Notes: a model not told the origin generated them from the sequence alone. Counted from the stretch's first letter, positions 1 to 9,191 are shown. The stretch is 17,160 nt of DNA from a bacterium UBP11_UBA4055 (GCA_002382735.1 DFZN01000026.1:28686-45845), one strand, 5' to 3'. Made by a program: numbers and translations.

Positions 1-56
1 TTGAAATCAGCTTTCGGTGTGAGGGGAATATATATATAATAAATTATGGTCTTTGC

Positions 57-1979
57 TTACTCGATACCCTCGATAGCTTTTTCCTGAGCTTCTGTCGCCT
101 CATTCACTTTTTCAACGGCCTCTTTCGCGCCGTCTATATCGGATTTCTTCTCTTCAATGTATGTCTTGACAGGATTTGCGGATTGTTCGGTCTGCTGAAC
201 TTCCGCAGGAGCTTTAACATCAGCCCCTTTTGAACTCATCATCTTCCATCCGAACCATGCGGCCGCCAGAACTGCGGCAACGATGACCAATATGATAATG
301 TATTTGCCTTTACCGCTTCCCGAATCATCGAACATTATCACAGAAGAGCCGGTTCCCTCCTCGTCATCGGCGGAAGGTATGACGGGAATTGCGGGTTTAA
401 CTCCGACCGGTGTACCGAATTTCTGCTTCGGCGCATCCTTAGCGTATGACTGATTTTTATTGTAGTTGTTCAACTCCTCTTTCAGCTTTTTTCTCTGATT
501 CACTTCATTCTCGACTTCGGAAATGAATGAGGATGTTATTATCTCTTTGGTCTTGCTGTCGAACTCCTCTATGAATGAGTTGGAGAAGTCTATCTGAGAT
601 TCGACCCCGAGGCTGACTTCGCTGCTCTTTGAAACTATTGCTCCGGGATCTTTTTTAATATTTCCGGGTTCAGAGTATTTTACTTTTTCGGAAGTGACCC
701 TGCTCTTGAAATTCATGACCTCGTTCAGCCACTCGAGCTTCTGCTCTATGGAATTCGGGTTCTTCAGAGTTTTGACAGTATCGTTACATTTCCGATTCTC
801 GCATATGAACTGATTGACCGATCCGCAGTTCTTGCAGTAAACCTCGTTGTGCCTGCTCGGCATTCCGAAATTCACCTTGCTGCCGCATACCTTGCACTTC
901 TCGACAGAGAAAACGCTGCATGTGGGGCAGGTGGAGAAAACGAGCATTCTGCCTTTCCTGTAGTTGTAGTAGCTCTTTGATTTTGAATACTGCCATTTTA
1001 TTCCGTCGGAGATCAGATAGAAATCGCTGTGGCCGTGCTTTGCGCCGCATTCGCATGTAACTACCTTGATGTCGTTTCCGCATTTGCAGCTCAGGGCGTC
1101 GTAATTGAGAGAGAACTGGTTGAACTGGCCGCATTTGTCGCAGACTATCTTATGCTCCTCCCTCCCGCATACTTTACAGTCATAAAAAGCTGTTTCATTA
1201 TAGATATTCTCAAAATTGATCTTTTTATCAAGCACATCGTCCTCGTGCTCGTCGTAGAACTGGTTGACTATCCTTCTCTCCTCTTCCTTTTTTTCCTCAG
1301 TAATAGTCATTTCTTTGGCTTTCCAGAAGCTCTTTATCTTGTCGAGTTCCTGTTTCTCTTCAGGTGTGGGATGTGTTCCATGTATCTTTTCAGCTTCATC
1401 TTTCAAAGATATCGGAGCTTCGGGTTCGGGGGCTTTTGCAGCTTCCTTCTCGGGAGCCTTGACCGGTTCATGCTCAGGAACTTTGGCAGTTTCCGGCTTT
1501 GAAATATCCTGCCTCGTAAATACGGACTTCGGTTCTGTCTTTTCCGGTTCTTCTATCTTTGGAAAATCTATATCATCCTTTATAGGTATTACTGCTTCTT
1601 CCTCTTTCTTTTTCTTGAGTATTTCTTCTACAGGAACTTTCATCTCTTTAACGACGGTCGCCTTCTGGCTTTCCTTTACAACGAATACCCTTTTATCAAG
1701 GTCCTTGTTGGTCTTTCTGTAGATAAATTCATCAATACGGGATTTTTCATCGTCATTCTTTGGTGTTCTGAGCGTTTTGACCTCATTTCCGCAACCGGGT
1801 CTGGTACACCTTATACTGTGTTCAAGTCCGCACGCCGAGCAGACCACTATACCCGTCTTGCTTGAATCAATGAAAGCATCCGCAGCGCCGCATCCATCGC
1901 AAATTTCTTTAGATATCTCCTTGCAGACCGGACATCTTCCGTATAATCCGAATTTGTAAGTTGAACGAACTTCAGCCAT
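57..1979 (-). CDS. Membrane-anchored protein with three eight-Cys zinc-ribbon blocks, function unknown
   Basis: I do not recognise this 640-residue protein as a named family. It has exactly 24 cysteines in three blocks of eight: C16-C63, C268-C311 and C351-C398. Each block is four short Cys pairs with similar spacing (CX2C, 7-8 residues, CX2C, 14-16 residues, pair, 7-8 residues, pair), the pattern of tandem zinc ribbons. Blocks 1 and 3 both end in a VKTL-containing tail, and blocks 2 and 3 share an NQF signature. Residues about 75-265 are charged, Pro/Glu/Lys-rich and probably disordered. One hydrophobic segment (about 560-581) is followed by a 59-residue acidic helical tail, so the ribbons probably face the cytoplasm. 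The frame opens at a TTG six codons upstream, but I chose the ATG at 1979 because GGAG (1987-1990) lies 7 nt before it. It is divergent from priA. Membrane topology and zinc binding are inferred. Confidence 0.85.
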   Translation of the reverse strand: MAEVRSTYKFGLYGRCPVCKEISKEICDGCGAADAFIDSSKTGIVVCSACGLEHSIRCTRPGCGNEVKTLRTPKNDDEKSRIDEFIYRKTNKDLDKRVFVVKESQKATVVKEMKVPVEEILKKKKEEEAVIPIKDDIDFPKIEEPEKTEPKSVFTRQDISKPETAKVPEHEPVKAPEKEAAKAPEPEAPISLKDEAEKIHGTHPTPEEKQELDKIKSFWKAKEMTITEEKKEEERRIVNQFYDEHEDDVLDKKINFENIYNETAFYDCKVCGREEHKIVCDKCGQFNQFSLNYDALSCKCGNDIKVVTCECGAKHGHSDFYLISDGIKWQYSKSKSYYNYRKGRMLVFSTCPTCSVFSVEKCKVCGSKVNFGMPSRHNEVYCKNCGSVNQFICENRKCNDTVKTLKNPNSIEQKLEWLNEVMNFKSRVTSEKVKYSEPGNIKKDPGAIVSKSSEVSLGVESQIDFSNSFIEEFDSKTKEIITSSFISEVENEVNQRKKLKEELNNYNKNQSYAKDAPKQKFGTPVGVKPAIPVIPSADDEEGTGSSVIMFDDSGSGKGKYIIILVIVAAVLAAAWFGWKMMSSKGADVKAPAEVQQTEQSANPVKTYIEEKKSDIDGAKEAVEKVNEATEAQEKAIEGIE

Positions 1980-1986
1980 AAACCAT

Positions 1987-1990
1987 CTCC
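1987..1990 (-). promoter_or_regulatory. Ribosome binding site that decides the zinc-ribbon gene start
   Basis: GGAG on the minus strand lies 7 nt upstream of the ATG at 1979. The upstream TTG (1995-1997) lies before this site and has no purine-rich sequence of its own at a good distance. This supports a protein starting MAEVRS. Confidence 0.7.
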
Positions 1991-2085
1991 ATTTCAAAAT
2001 GTAAACTGATCCCGCATCTCTGCGTTCAGTATAAAAATAAGACTAAATAGACGGTAATGCAAATACTAATTGAAAAATATTTATT

Positions 2086-2113
2086 TTGATTTCCTGAACA
2101 GAAATGTTATAAT
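2086..2113 (+). promoter_or_regulatory. Predicted sigma70-type promoter of priA and the following genes
   Basis: TTGATT (2086-2091) and a perfect TATAAT (2108-2113) are separated by 16 nt, in the AT-rich gap between two divergent genes. A transcript would begin near 2120 and meet the priA Shine-Dalgarno AAGGGA (2128-2133), 8 nt before ATG. On the other strand only a weak candidate (TATACT, 2028-2033, with a poor -35) is visible for the zinc-ribbon gene. Confidence 0.55.
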
Positions 2114-2141
2114 TAGCACTTAAATTTAAGGGAAACATTCA

Positions 2142-4514
2142 ATGAAGTATATTAATGTGGCTCTGCCCTTACCTTTACGGGATGAGTTCACATACTCGGT
2201 CGGAGACGAACAGGCTGCTGAAGATATCATCGGACGCAGGGTTTCGGTATTTTTTAACGGAAGGAATATCACCGGATTTGCAGTCTCCGAAGCGGTGAAT
2301 GCCGGAAATATTAAAATCCGGCCCGTCGAAGCAGTTCTCGATACTGAACCTGTATTTACTAAAAAAATGCTGAGATTTTTGAGATGGATGGCTGATCATT
2401 ATATCTGTTCTCTCGGCGAAGTCATGAAGCTGGCCATTCCTTCGGTCATGGCGGAGAACACTTATAAAAAAGTTGTTTTTGCAAATGAAACTGACGGTCT
2501 GAAAGAGCCTGAGTCCTCGGTACTGAGGTTTTGCCGCGACCTGGGTCCCGCGGGACTGGATGAACTGGAAAAGATATTCGGGACAGCGGGAATAAAAGCC
2601 GCCGGGAGCCTGAAGAAAAAAGGCCTTGTGAATATCGTCAGCGGAATTAATATAAAGAGAAAAGAAATTCTTCTCAAGGGTTACAGACTTACAGGCAAAG
2701 AGCCCGTTGAAGAAGATCTCTGTGATCTGAAAGAATCGTTCTCTGAAGGCGGAACTGTTCTGCAGAAAGAACTGAAGGAAAGAAATATTAAACCCTCTTT
2801 ACTTAAAAAAGCCCTGTCGGAAGGCTATGTCGAGAATATAAGATTAAAAAAAGACCATTTAGACCGTCTTATGACCGAAAACATAATTCCTGCACCGGAG
2901 CCGATCCTGAACAAGGAGCAGGAGTACTGCGCGGAAAAAGTAATTTCCGCGATACTGTCGGAAAAGCACTCGGCTTTTCTGCTGCACGGCATAACCGGCA
3001 GCGGGAAGACGGCTGTGTATTTAAGGCTGGTGTCCGAGACGCTCAGCCTGAACAGAACTGCCCTGATACTTGTTCCGGAAATATCGCTCACGCCCCAGAT
3101 GGTCAGGCAGTTCCGCAGCCGCTTCGGAGATACCGTAGCGGTTATACACAGCCGCCAGAGCGACCTTGAGAGGTACGAAACATGGGAGAAACTGAAGAAC
3201 GGCGTCTATAAGGTCGCCGTCGGGCCGAGGTCGGCCATTTTCGCGCCGCTCGTGAACATCGGTCTGATAGTAGTTGACGAGGAGCACGACCAGTCCTACA
3301 AGCAGACCGACCAGGCCCCCAGATACTGCGCCAGAAATTCAGCTGTCATGCTGGGATTTATTCACGGCGCGCCCGTCGTACTCGGAACAGCCACGCCTTC
3401 AGCGGAATCTTATCATAACGCCATGACAGGCAAATACACTCTTCTGGAAATAAAAAGCAGGTACAGCGATGCCGTTCTTCCATTCATTAATATAGTAAAA
3501 AAAGAAAGGCCGGGCACTATCTTTGAAAAATACACTCTCGAAGTATTCAGGCGCGAACTGGCTCTTTCGAGAAAACTGATCGTGCTTCAGAACAGACGCG
3601 GCTATTCGCCGGCGGTGATCTGCTCCGACTGCAGAGAAACGGTAATGTGCCCCAAATGTTCTGTTCCTCTTGCTTACCATCTTGATAAGAAACAGCTTAT
3701 TTGCCACTATTGCGGGTATTTCGAGAAAAGTCGAAGCACCTGCCCCAAATGCGGGAACGAGAACATCTATTTCAGAGGCGCCGGAACTGAGCAGGTCGAA
3801 GAGGAGCTGAAAAGACTCTTCCCGGATGTGCCGGTTTACCGGATGGACCAGGACTCGACGAGGAAAAAAAACGCGCACAGCGATATTCTCGACAAGTTCT
3901 CAAAACCCGGCCCTGCGATACTCACCGGAACCAGGATGATAGCAAAAGGTCTGGATTTTCACGATGTGTCCGTCGTATGTATCGTGAACCTTGATTCCGA
4001 GCTGATCTTCCCTGATTTCAGATCCGACGAGCGTGCGTTCCAGCTTACCGAGCAGGTCGCGGGCAGAGCCGGCAGAGGCAGGATAAAAGGTGAAGTCATA
4101 CTTCAGGTATTCAACGATCTCTCGCCTGTGATAGGGTATATTAAAAAGCACGATACAAAAGGATTTATGGAAAGCGAGCTGGAAATGAGGCGTGTCACAT
4201 CCTATCCGCCTTTTTCAAAACTGATAAAGATCACGATGAGTTCGGAAAAACTTCCTGAACTGAGAACTGCAGCAATGACTTTATATCAGGAGCTTGTATC
4301 AAAAAAGACAGGCTGCCTCATATACAAACCGGCCGAGAAAATGATACTGAAAGTAAACAATATATTTCGGTTGTATATTCTCATAAAATCACTTATAATT
4401 AATGACAGGAGCGGAAAAGTGGTCCGGAGTCTGGTCTCAGACACGCTTAATGGGCACAAACTTCCCTCCGGAATCAAAACAGATATTGATGTAGATCCTG
4501 TAGATCTAATGTAA
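2142..4514 (+). CDS. priA: Primosomal protein N' (replication restart helicase PriA)
   Basis: PriA is a superfamily 2 3'-5' DNA helicase that recognises stalled or collapsed forks and reloads the replicative helicase. The 790-residue length is close to the usual 700-830. The first ~105 residues match the 3'-end-binding domain. Walker A is GITGSGKT (283-290) and the Walker B box is DEEH (379-382). Eight cysteines typical of the two PriA zinc sites are all present (C494, C497, C503, C506, C521, C524, C534, C537). The motif GTRMIAKGLDF follows, then the arginine-finger motif QVAGRAGRG starting at 638. The ATG has a good Shine-Dalgarno at 2128-2133. The next gene starts 26 bp downstream, so this is likely the first gene of a four-gene transcript ending with radA. 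No key residue appears to be missing. Confidence 0.97.
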   Translation: MKYINVALPLPLRDEFTYSVGDEQAAEDIIGRRVSVFFNGRNITGFAVSEAVNAGNIKIRPVEAVLDTEPVFTKKMLRFLRWMADHYICSLGEVMKLAIPSVMAENTYKKVVFANETDGLKEPESSVLRFCRDLGPAGLDELEKIFGTAGIKAAGSLKKKGLVNIVSGINIKRKEILLKGYRLTGKEPVEEDLCDLKESFSEGGTVLQKELKERNIKPSLLKKALSEGYVENIRLKKDHLDRLMTENIIPAPEPILNKEQEYCAEKVISAILSEKHSAFLLHGITGSGKTAVYLRLVSETLSLNRTALILVPEISLTPQMVRQFRSRFGDTVAVIHSRQSDLERYETWEKLKNGVYKVAVGPRSAIFAPLVNIGLIVVDEEHDQSYKQTDQAPRYCARNSAVMLGFIHGAPVVLGTATPSAESYHNAMTGKYTLLEIKSRYSDAVLPFINIVKKERPGTIFEKYTLEVFRRELALSRKLIVLQNRRGYSPAVICSDCRETVMCPKCSVPLAYHLDKKQLICHYCGYFEKSRSTCPKCGNENIYFRGAGTEQVEEELKRLFPDVPVYRMDQDSTRKKNAHSDILDKFSKPGPAILTGTRMIAKGLDFHDVSVVCIVNLDSELIFPDFRSDERAFQLTEQVAGRAGRGRIKGEVILQVFNDLSPVIGYIKKHDTKGFMESELEMRRVTSYPPFSKLIKITMSSEKLPELRTAAMTLYQELVSKKTGCLIYKPAEKMILKVNNIFRLYILIKSLIINDRSGKVVRSLVSDTLNGHKLPSGIKTDIDVDPVDLM

Positions 4515-4540
4515 AAACACTATTTGCGGGGGAAAAGCAA

Positions 4541-5773
4541 ATGAGGATATTCAGATTAATATTGATCGGCGTTCTAACAGCTGCAGGGATCGTTCAAAGC
4601 GCAACAGAGCTCGATTTTTCAAAAAAGAGAAATTATTTTCTCGGAGAGGGAGAATACGGGTCCGTCACGCTTCAGCTCAAAAGCGCGGAGACATACAGCT
4701 TCGAACCTGGAATAAGCAGGCCTTTCATTCTAAAAAAACTTGACAATGCGGGTACTATTCAGCTGATCTATGACGCAAGGACCATTGACAACTCAGCACT
4801 GAAGGACGGCAGCACGATGACAACATCGTTCGTGTTTACGAAAAAGAACATTGGCAAAAAGGAGCTGCTGAATGTTTCTGCGATATACCGGCCTGAAGTA
4901 CGGATAATGACGCCGGACTCTCTCTTTATGGATTTCGTTCAGCTGAGCTTTACGCCCGACAACAAAATCTCTACCCTGTATATAAACTCTCTTAAGAAAG
5001 TCACAAATCTTATCATTGAAGACCCTGATAATATGCTGATCTTCGGGGAAAATGACAAGCTGAACTTGGAGAAAGGGATGAACGAGGTCACCGTCACTTT
5101 CAATGCGGAGGAGAATTTTTCAGGCGAGATAACCGCCTACAGAAAACTCTCGGAAGGCAAAATAAACCAGCTCTATTTCCTGGTCACCGCAAAGAATTTT
5201 AAGGCAGTTCAGGTAGAAACGGAAGTAGAAACGGTTTCTGAAGACGATATAAGGCAGATGATGCTCGAGGACTCGCTTGAACAGACCAATCTTTACGCCG
5301 GGATGGAGAAGCAGAACGATGATCTCTCCGGCAGCGGATCTTATCCCATGTTCAGCCTGGTATCCCTTATAGTTATAGGTGTACTTTCTATCATTATTCT
5401 CATCCTTCTCGTACCTATTCTCCTGAAAAAGAAAGATCCGCTTTTCGATACTTACGCTACTTTCTACGATGATGTGGCAACGCTTTTAAAAATTCCGATT
5501 AAGGGGGTTAATATTGACAAAAGCACCGAAGAGATAATGATGATACTTCTTGAAAAATTCGATTACGGATCACCGGCTGAGACAGTTAAGCATACCGAAG
5601 CTAAAAAGGTACTTAAAAAGCCTTCAGGTTTAAAAACACAGCCGGTCAATAGTGAAGAGAAAAGCGAAGTTTCTGAATCTATCGATCTCGATTTCGGATC
5701 AGATGAAGAAAAACCGGTTAAAACTGCAGAGAAAAAAATATCGAGAGGATTCGATTTCCTTGACGAAGACTAG
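4541..5773 (+). CDS. Secreted, single-pass membrane protein of unknown function
   Basis: I do not recognise a family. The 410-residue product starts with a signal peptide (about 1-20, cleavage near VQS-A). About 245 residues of predicted extracytoplasmic, beta-rich sequence follow, then one strong transmembrane helix (about 270-297) ending in KKK. The cytoplasmic tail (298-410) is charged: a helical part first, then an acidic end finishing in GFDFLDED. This layout (export signal, beta-rich ectodomain, one helix, cytoplasmic tail) resembles BatD-like proteins of Bat aerotolerance operons, and the next gene encodes a VWA-like membrane protein, which is also Bat-like context. That resemblance is architectural only. 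A GGGGGA Shine-Dalgarno precedes the ATG by about 8-9 nt. It lies 26 bp after priA and 10 bp before the next gene, so it is almost certainly co-transcribed with both. Confidence 0.8.
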   Translation: MRIFRLILIGVLTAAGIVQSATELDFSKKRNYFLGEGEYGSVTLQLKSAETYSFEPGISRPFILKKLDNAGTIQLIYDARTIDNSALKDGSTMTTSFVFTKKNIGKKELLNVSAIYRPEVRIMTPDSLFMDFVQLSFTPDNKISTLYINSLKKVTNLIIEDPDNMLIFGENDKLNLEKGMNEVTVTFNAEENFSGEITAYRKLSEGKINQLYFLVTAKNFKAVQVETEVETVSEDDIRQMMLEDSLEQTNLYAGMEKQNDDLSGSGSYPMFSLVSLIVIGVLSIIILILLVPILLKKKDPLFDTYATFYDDVATLLKIPIKGVNIDKSTEEIMMILLEKFDYGSPAETVKHTEAKKVLKKPSGLKTQPVNSEEKSEVSESIDLDFGSDEEKPVKTAEKKISRGFDFLDED

Positions 5774-5783
5774 ACCTTAATAT

Positions 5784-7805
5784 ATGTCTTTTGAACTGAA
5801 ATACCCCCTGATCGTTCTGGCCGTCTGTTTTACTGCAGTATTCTTTGCGGTAAAATATTACCTTTCCAGGGAGGATCCTGGAAGAAAAAGCCTAACAGTA
5901 CTTTTCTGGCTGAAGTATGCTTTTTTGTCGGGAACGGTTCTAATTCTTTTCGATCCCCGCATAACTTTCAGGGAAAATGAAAAAATACTCCGTAAACATC
6001 TGCTTCTGTTCGACAATTCATCGTCTGTAAGGCTTGGCGGTCAGGCTGATACTGCCGCTTTCGCTTCCGCGGCGAGAAGATTTTACGGTGACCCGTCATA
6101 TATTTTCTATAAATTCGGATCTTCAACAGATACTTTAAGTTCTTTAGACATGCTTGACTTTAACGACCGATTTACTTCAGTTTCATCAGGAAGCACTGAA
6201 TCGGTCATAGACAGGGCCGTATCAAAAGAAAATGCGCTGTCCTTAATGCTTTTTACTGACGGAAATTTCACAGATGCGAATAATTTCTCTTTGAGACCCG
6301 GGATCCCTGTGGACATTATTTACGGAAGTCCGACGAAGAACGAGCCTGACATATTCATAAAACTGATAGATCATAATGATAATCCTGTACCGGGGTCCGA
6401 AAAGGATTTTACTGTGATCATAGGTTATGAAGGGCCGGAATCAAAAGGTGAATTTATAATGACTGCTTTTGAAAATGACAGATCGATAATGAAAACTTCG
6501 GGAAAGATACCTGCTCCGGGAACATTCGTAACCCTCAAAATCGAGCTCCCTGAAATGAGATCGGACTTCCGTGAGATCGGATTCTCCGTCACACCACTTC
6601 AAGGTGAAAAGAATGTTTACAACAATCAAAAAAACGCGGTGCAGAGACTGCTTTTATCCTCATCAGTATTATTAATTGTTTCTGATACCCCGTCGCTCGA
6701 CCTTACATTCTTCATAAAACTTCTGAGATCTTCCGGATACAGTTTCGATCTCTACTATGCTGAAGATATTGACAAGATCAAAGATGCCGGTAAATATTCC
6801 GCCCTTATATCTTTTACTCTTCCCGTGAAAGGCCGTTCCTACGGTTTCGATGCGCTTGCAGGAAAGATTGGATCGAAGCTGTTCTTTACAGGCAGCAGAA
6901 CTGACATGGAAGCATTGAACAGGATCACAAAAGCCGGCCTTAAAAATTTCAGGTATCTAAAAAAAGAAGGTATCATTTCTGAAAAATTCCCTGAACCGGG
7001 AGGATTTCTATTGAGCAGGGGTCCTTCCCGTATCAGTCTCGATAAAATGCCGGGGATCGAGTATGACATGGCCTTCATTCCCGACCAGAAGGATTTTGAG
7101 CCGCTCTTGAACATTAAAGGCGATCCGGATCAGCCTGTACTTTTTTTGAACACCGGCGGTGAAACTTTGACGATCATAGCTTCTTTCAGATCGTTCTGGA
7201 AACTTCTTTTCAACGACAGGGACGATAATTTCGCGTCCCTAATGCTGAACATAATAGACAGGACTTTAGTTGACAGCTCTTCAGAAAGAATAAGGATGAG
7301 CTCATCGAAGCCTGAGTACTATTCAGGCGAGAGAACAGTGATTTTGGGAAAATTACTTGATGATAACCTGAGACCTTTGAAGGAAGGGTCTGCGGAAGTT
7401 ACAGTTGTCGAGAATTCCCTTAAAGCACCGTTAACTTTTGACGGAAGAGAGTGGCGGGCAGAACTATATATACCTGACCCGGGAGTTTATACCGCGAGGA
7501 TAACAGCGGGGGAAGGAGATAATTCAATATCGAACGAAATTAAGTTCAGAATACTTCCGAACGATCTCGAAACTTCAAGAGCAGGTTCGGACACGCTCTA
7601 TATTAAAAGCTTTGCAGCCGCGAGAAAGGGAAATGCTTTCCCTCTTGATTCAGCGAAGCAGGTCCTGAAAAGAAGGTCAGGTAAATTCGACACGGTCACA
7701 AAAGAAACATCTTTCCATCTGACGCACAATTTCTGGTACTTTTTACTGCTCGCCGCTGTTTTTATAACGGAACTCGCCCTCCGTAAATATAAGGATCTTT
7801 CATAA
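5784..7805 (+). CDS. Membrane protein with VWA-like metal site and glutamine-amidotransferase-like domain
   Basis: This 673-residue protein has two N-terminal transmembrane helices (about 5-27 and 38-56) and one at the C-terminus (about 647-664). After the second helix comes a von Willebrand A-like core: hydrophobic strand LLLFDNSSS with D77-x-S79-x-S81, a metal-ion-dependent adhesion site (MIDAS) signature, then LMLFTDG (154-160) at the usual second metal loop. The middle (about 290-360) resembles the class I glutamine-amidotransferase-like fold found in large bacterial VWA membrane proteins, and a beta-sandwich-like region follows at about 510-600. Such proteins are thought to act in the cell envelope, but their role is largely unknown. 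The start lies 10 bp after the previous stop and has no clear Shine-Dalgarno, which suggests translational coupling. It probably works with the preceding exported protein. The VWA call is fairly firm; the amidotransferase-like part is tentative. Confidence 0.8.
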   Translation: MSFELKYPLIVLAVCFTAVFFAVKYYLSREDPGRKSLTVLFWLKYAFLSGTVLILFDPRITFRENEKILRKHLLLFDNSSSVRLGGQADTAAFASAARRFYGDPSYIFYKFGSSTDTLSSLDMLDFNDRFTSVSSGSTESVIDRAVSKENALSLMLFTDGNFTDANNFSLRPGIPVDIIYGSPTKNEPDIFIKLIDHNDNPVPGSEKDFTVIIGYEGPESKGEFIMTAFENDRSIMKTSGKIPAPGTFVTLKIELPEMRSDFREIGFSVTPLQGEKNVYNNQKNAVQRLLLSSSVLLIVSDTPSLDLTFFIKLLRSSGYSFDLYYAEDIDKIKDAGKYSALISFTLPVKGRSYGFDALAGKIGSKLFFTGSRTDMEALNRITKAGLKNFRYLKKEGIISEKFPEPGGFLLSRGPSRISLDKMPGIEYDMAFIPDQKDFEPLLNIKGDPDQPVLFLNTGGETLTIIASFRSFWKLLFNDRDDNFASLMLNIIDRTLVDSSSERIRMSSSKPEYYSGERTVILGKLLDDNLRPLKEGSAEVTVVENSLKAPLTFDGREWRAELYIPDPGVYTARITAGEGDNSISNEIKFRILPNDLETSRAGSDTLYIKSFAAARKGNAFPLDSAKQVLKRRSGKFDTVTKETSFHLTHNFWYFLLLAAVFITELALRKYKDLS

Positions 7806-7821
7806 ATTTTAAGGAACGGTA

Positions 7822-9135
7822 ATGGCTAAGAACAACAAAACCAATTTTCTATGCACGGAGTGCGGATACGACGCACCGAAATGGCTCGGGAAATGCCCGT
7901 CCTGCGGAACATGGGGATCATTTAAGGAGTTCCGCGAGTCGAAACAGGGAAGCTCACCCGTTTACTCAGGCCCCGCCGCCGAGCCTGTAAGCCTTAAAGA
8001 CATAAGCACAAAAGAATCCAAAAGATACCTGTCGGGAATAACCGAACTCGACCGGGTATTAGGCGGCGGGTGTTTAAGCGGCATGGCCGCTCTTATAGGC
8101 GGCGATCCCGGAATAGGCAAATCCACTCTAATGCTTAAATATATTTCAAATATGCAGAAACAGGGATTAAAGACACTGTATGTTTCGGGTGAGGAATCGC
8201 CGAACCAGATCAAAATCCGCGCGGAGAGAATAGGCGCAGACGCCGGGGATGTGTGCATTTTCTGCGAAAATGACATAAGGGCCGTGACCGACTGGATCGA
8301 AAAGAACAGGCCCGATGTCGTCGTGATAGATTCTGTCCAGACCGTCTGCGACCCGTCAGACGATTCGTCTCCGGGCTCGCCCGGGCAGGTCAGGTCATCG
8401 GCGTCGAGGATCATAACGGCGGCCAAGAAACTCGGATTCTGCCTTTTTATCATCGGACATGTGACTAAAGAGGGTTTTATAGCGGGACCGAAAATGATAG
8501 AACACATGGTGGACGCCGTTCTCTATTTCGAGGGCGACAGGTTCCACGGCTTCAGGATCTTAAGGACAGTCAAGAACAGGTTCGGTTCGACCAACGAGAT
8601 CGGTCTTTTCGAGATGAGGCCTGAAGGCCTAGCGGAAGTAACCAATCCGTCAAGCTATTTTCTGAACGAAAAGAACCTGATGTCACCGGGAGCTTCGATC
8701 GCGGCCACTCTTGAGGGCACCCGTCCGCTTCTTATCGAGATACAGGCGCTCGTGACATCTCCCAGCTTCGGCAATCCGCAGAGGAACTGTGTGGGATTCG
8801 ATATAAAAAGATTAAGTAAGATCATAGCCGTTCTCGACAAAAAGATAGGCCTTAACATAGCCGGTCAGGATGTGTTTCTCAATGTTACCGGAGGTGCAAA
8901 GCTCACAGATCCGGGAGCCGATGTTTCAGTCGCTGTTTCGCTTATCTCCTCTTTCAAAAATTTCACAGTCCCTTCAAAGAGCGTTTTCTTCGGCGAAGTT
9001 GGTCTGAACGGCGAGATAAGGCCGGTATCGGGATCGGAATTGAGGATAAGTGAAAGCAAAAAGCTCGGATTCAGAAATATCTATTCTGCTGAGAACGCGG
9101 GTGACCTTGCAGAGCTGATAAGCCTGATCATTTAA
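7822..9135 (+). CDS. radA: DNA repair protein RadA
   Basis: RadA is a RecA-like ATPase that helps branch migration of recombination intermediates and fork repair in the cytoplasm. At 437 residues it is close to the usual ~450. An N-terminal four-cysteine zinc finger (C11, C14, C25, C28) is followed by the Walker A GGDPGIGKST (93-102), the Walker B strand VVVIDS, and the RadA signature KNRFGS (251-256). The C-terminal Lon-protease-like domain contains FGEVGLNGEIRPVS, typical of the family. AAGGAA lies about 6 nt before the ATG. The gene starts 16 bp after the VWA-like membrane gene, so it is probably the last gene of the priA transcript; a separate promoter for the next gene lies downstream. 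I see no convincing terminator after it. Confidence 0.97.
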   Translation: MAKNNKTNFLCTECGYDAPKWLGKCPSCGTWGSFKEFRESKQGSSPVYSGPAAEPVSLKDISTKESKRYLSGITELDRVLGGGCLSGMAALIGGDPGIGKSTLMLKYISNMQKQGLKTLYVSGEESPNQIKIRAERIGADAGDVCIFCENDIRAVTDWIEKNRPDVVVIDSVQTVCDPSDDSSPGSPGQVRSSASRIITAAKKLGFCLFIIGHVTKEGFIAGPKMIEHMVDAVLYFEGDRFHGFRILRTVKNRFGSTNEIGLFEMRPEGLAEVTNPSSYFLNEKNLMSPGASIAATLEGTRPLLIEIQALVTSPSFGNPQRNCVGFDIKRLSKIIAVLDKKIGLNIAGQDVFLNVTGGAKLTDPGADVSVAVSLISSFKNFTVPSKSVFFGEVGLNGEIRPVSGSELRISESKKLGFRNIYSAENAGDLAELISLII

Positions 9136-9154
9136 AGTTTTTTCAATTATCGGC

Positions 9155-9183
9155 TTGACATAACACAATGCTGTATTTATATT
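9155..9183 (+). promoter_or_regulatory. Strong sigma70-type promoter of the nnr-rel operon
   Basis: A perfect -35 TTGACA (9155-9160) and a near-perfect -10 TATATT (9178-9183) are exactly 17 nt apart. Transcription would start near 9190, leaving a leader of about 115 nt before the nnr ATG. It lies 20 bp after the radA stop, so nnr and rel can be expressed independently of the priA-radA run. Confidence 0.75.
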
Positions 9184-9191
9184 GTCTCCAG

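Noticed and set aside
28..46. TA-repeat and AT-rich stretch downstream of the zinc-ribbon gene, as a terminator or promoter
   Set aside because: No GC stem or T-run order is visible, and the window ends before context can be judged.
784..1134. A 116-codon ORF in another minus-strand frame of the zinc-ribbon gene
   Set aside because: It is Arg/Gln-rich shadow sequence over the cysteine blocks, with no independent start signal.
3399..3878. A 159-codon minus-strand ORF inside priA
   Set aside because: It lies opposite the conserved PriA zinc-binding region and has no recognisable motif.
9120..9156. Inverted repeat AAGCC(T)GAT / ATCGGCTT across the radA end, as a terminator
   Set aside because: The loop is 20 nt, the stem has a bulge, and no T-run follows; part of it is the -35 box of the next promoter.
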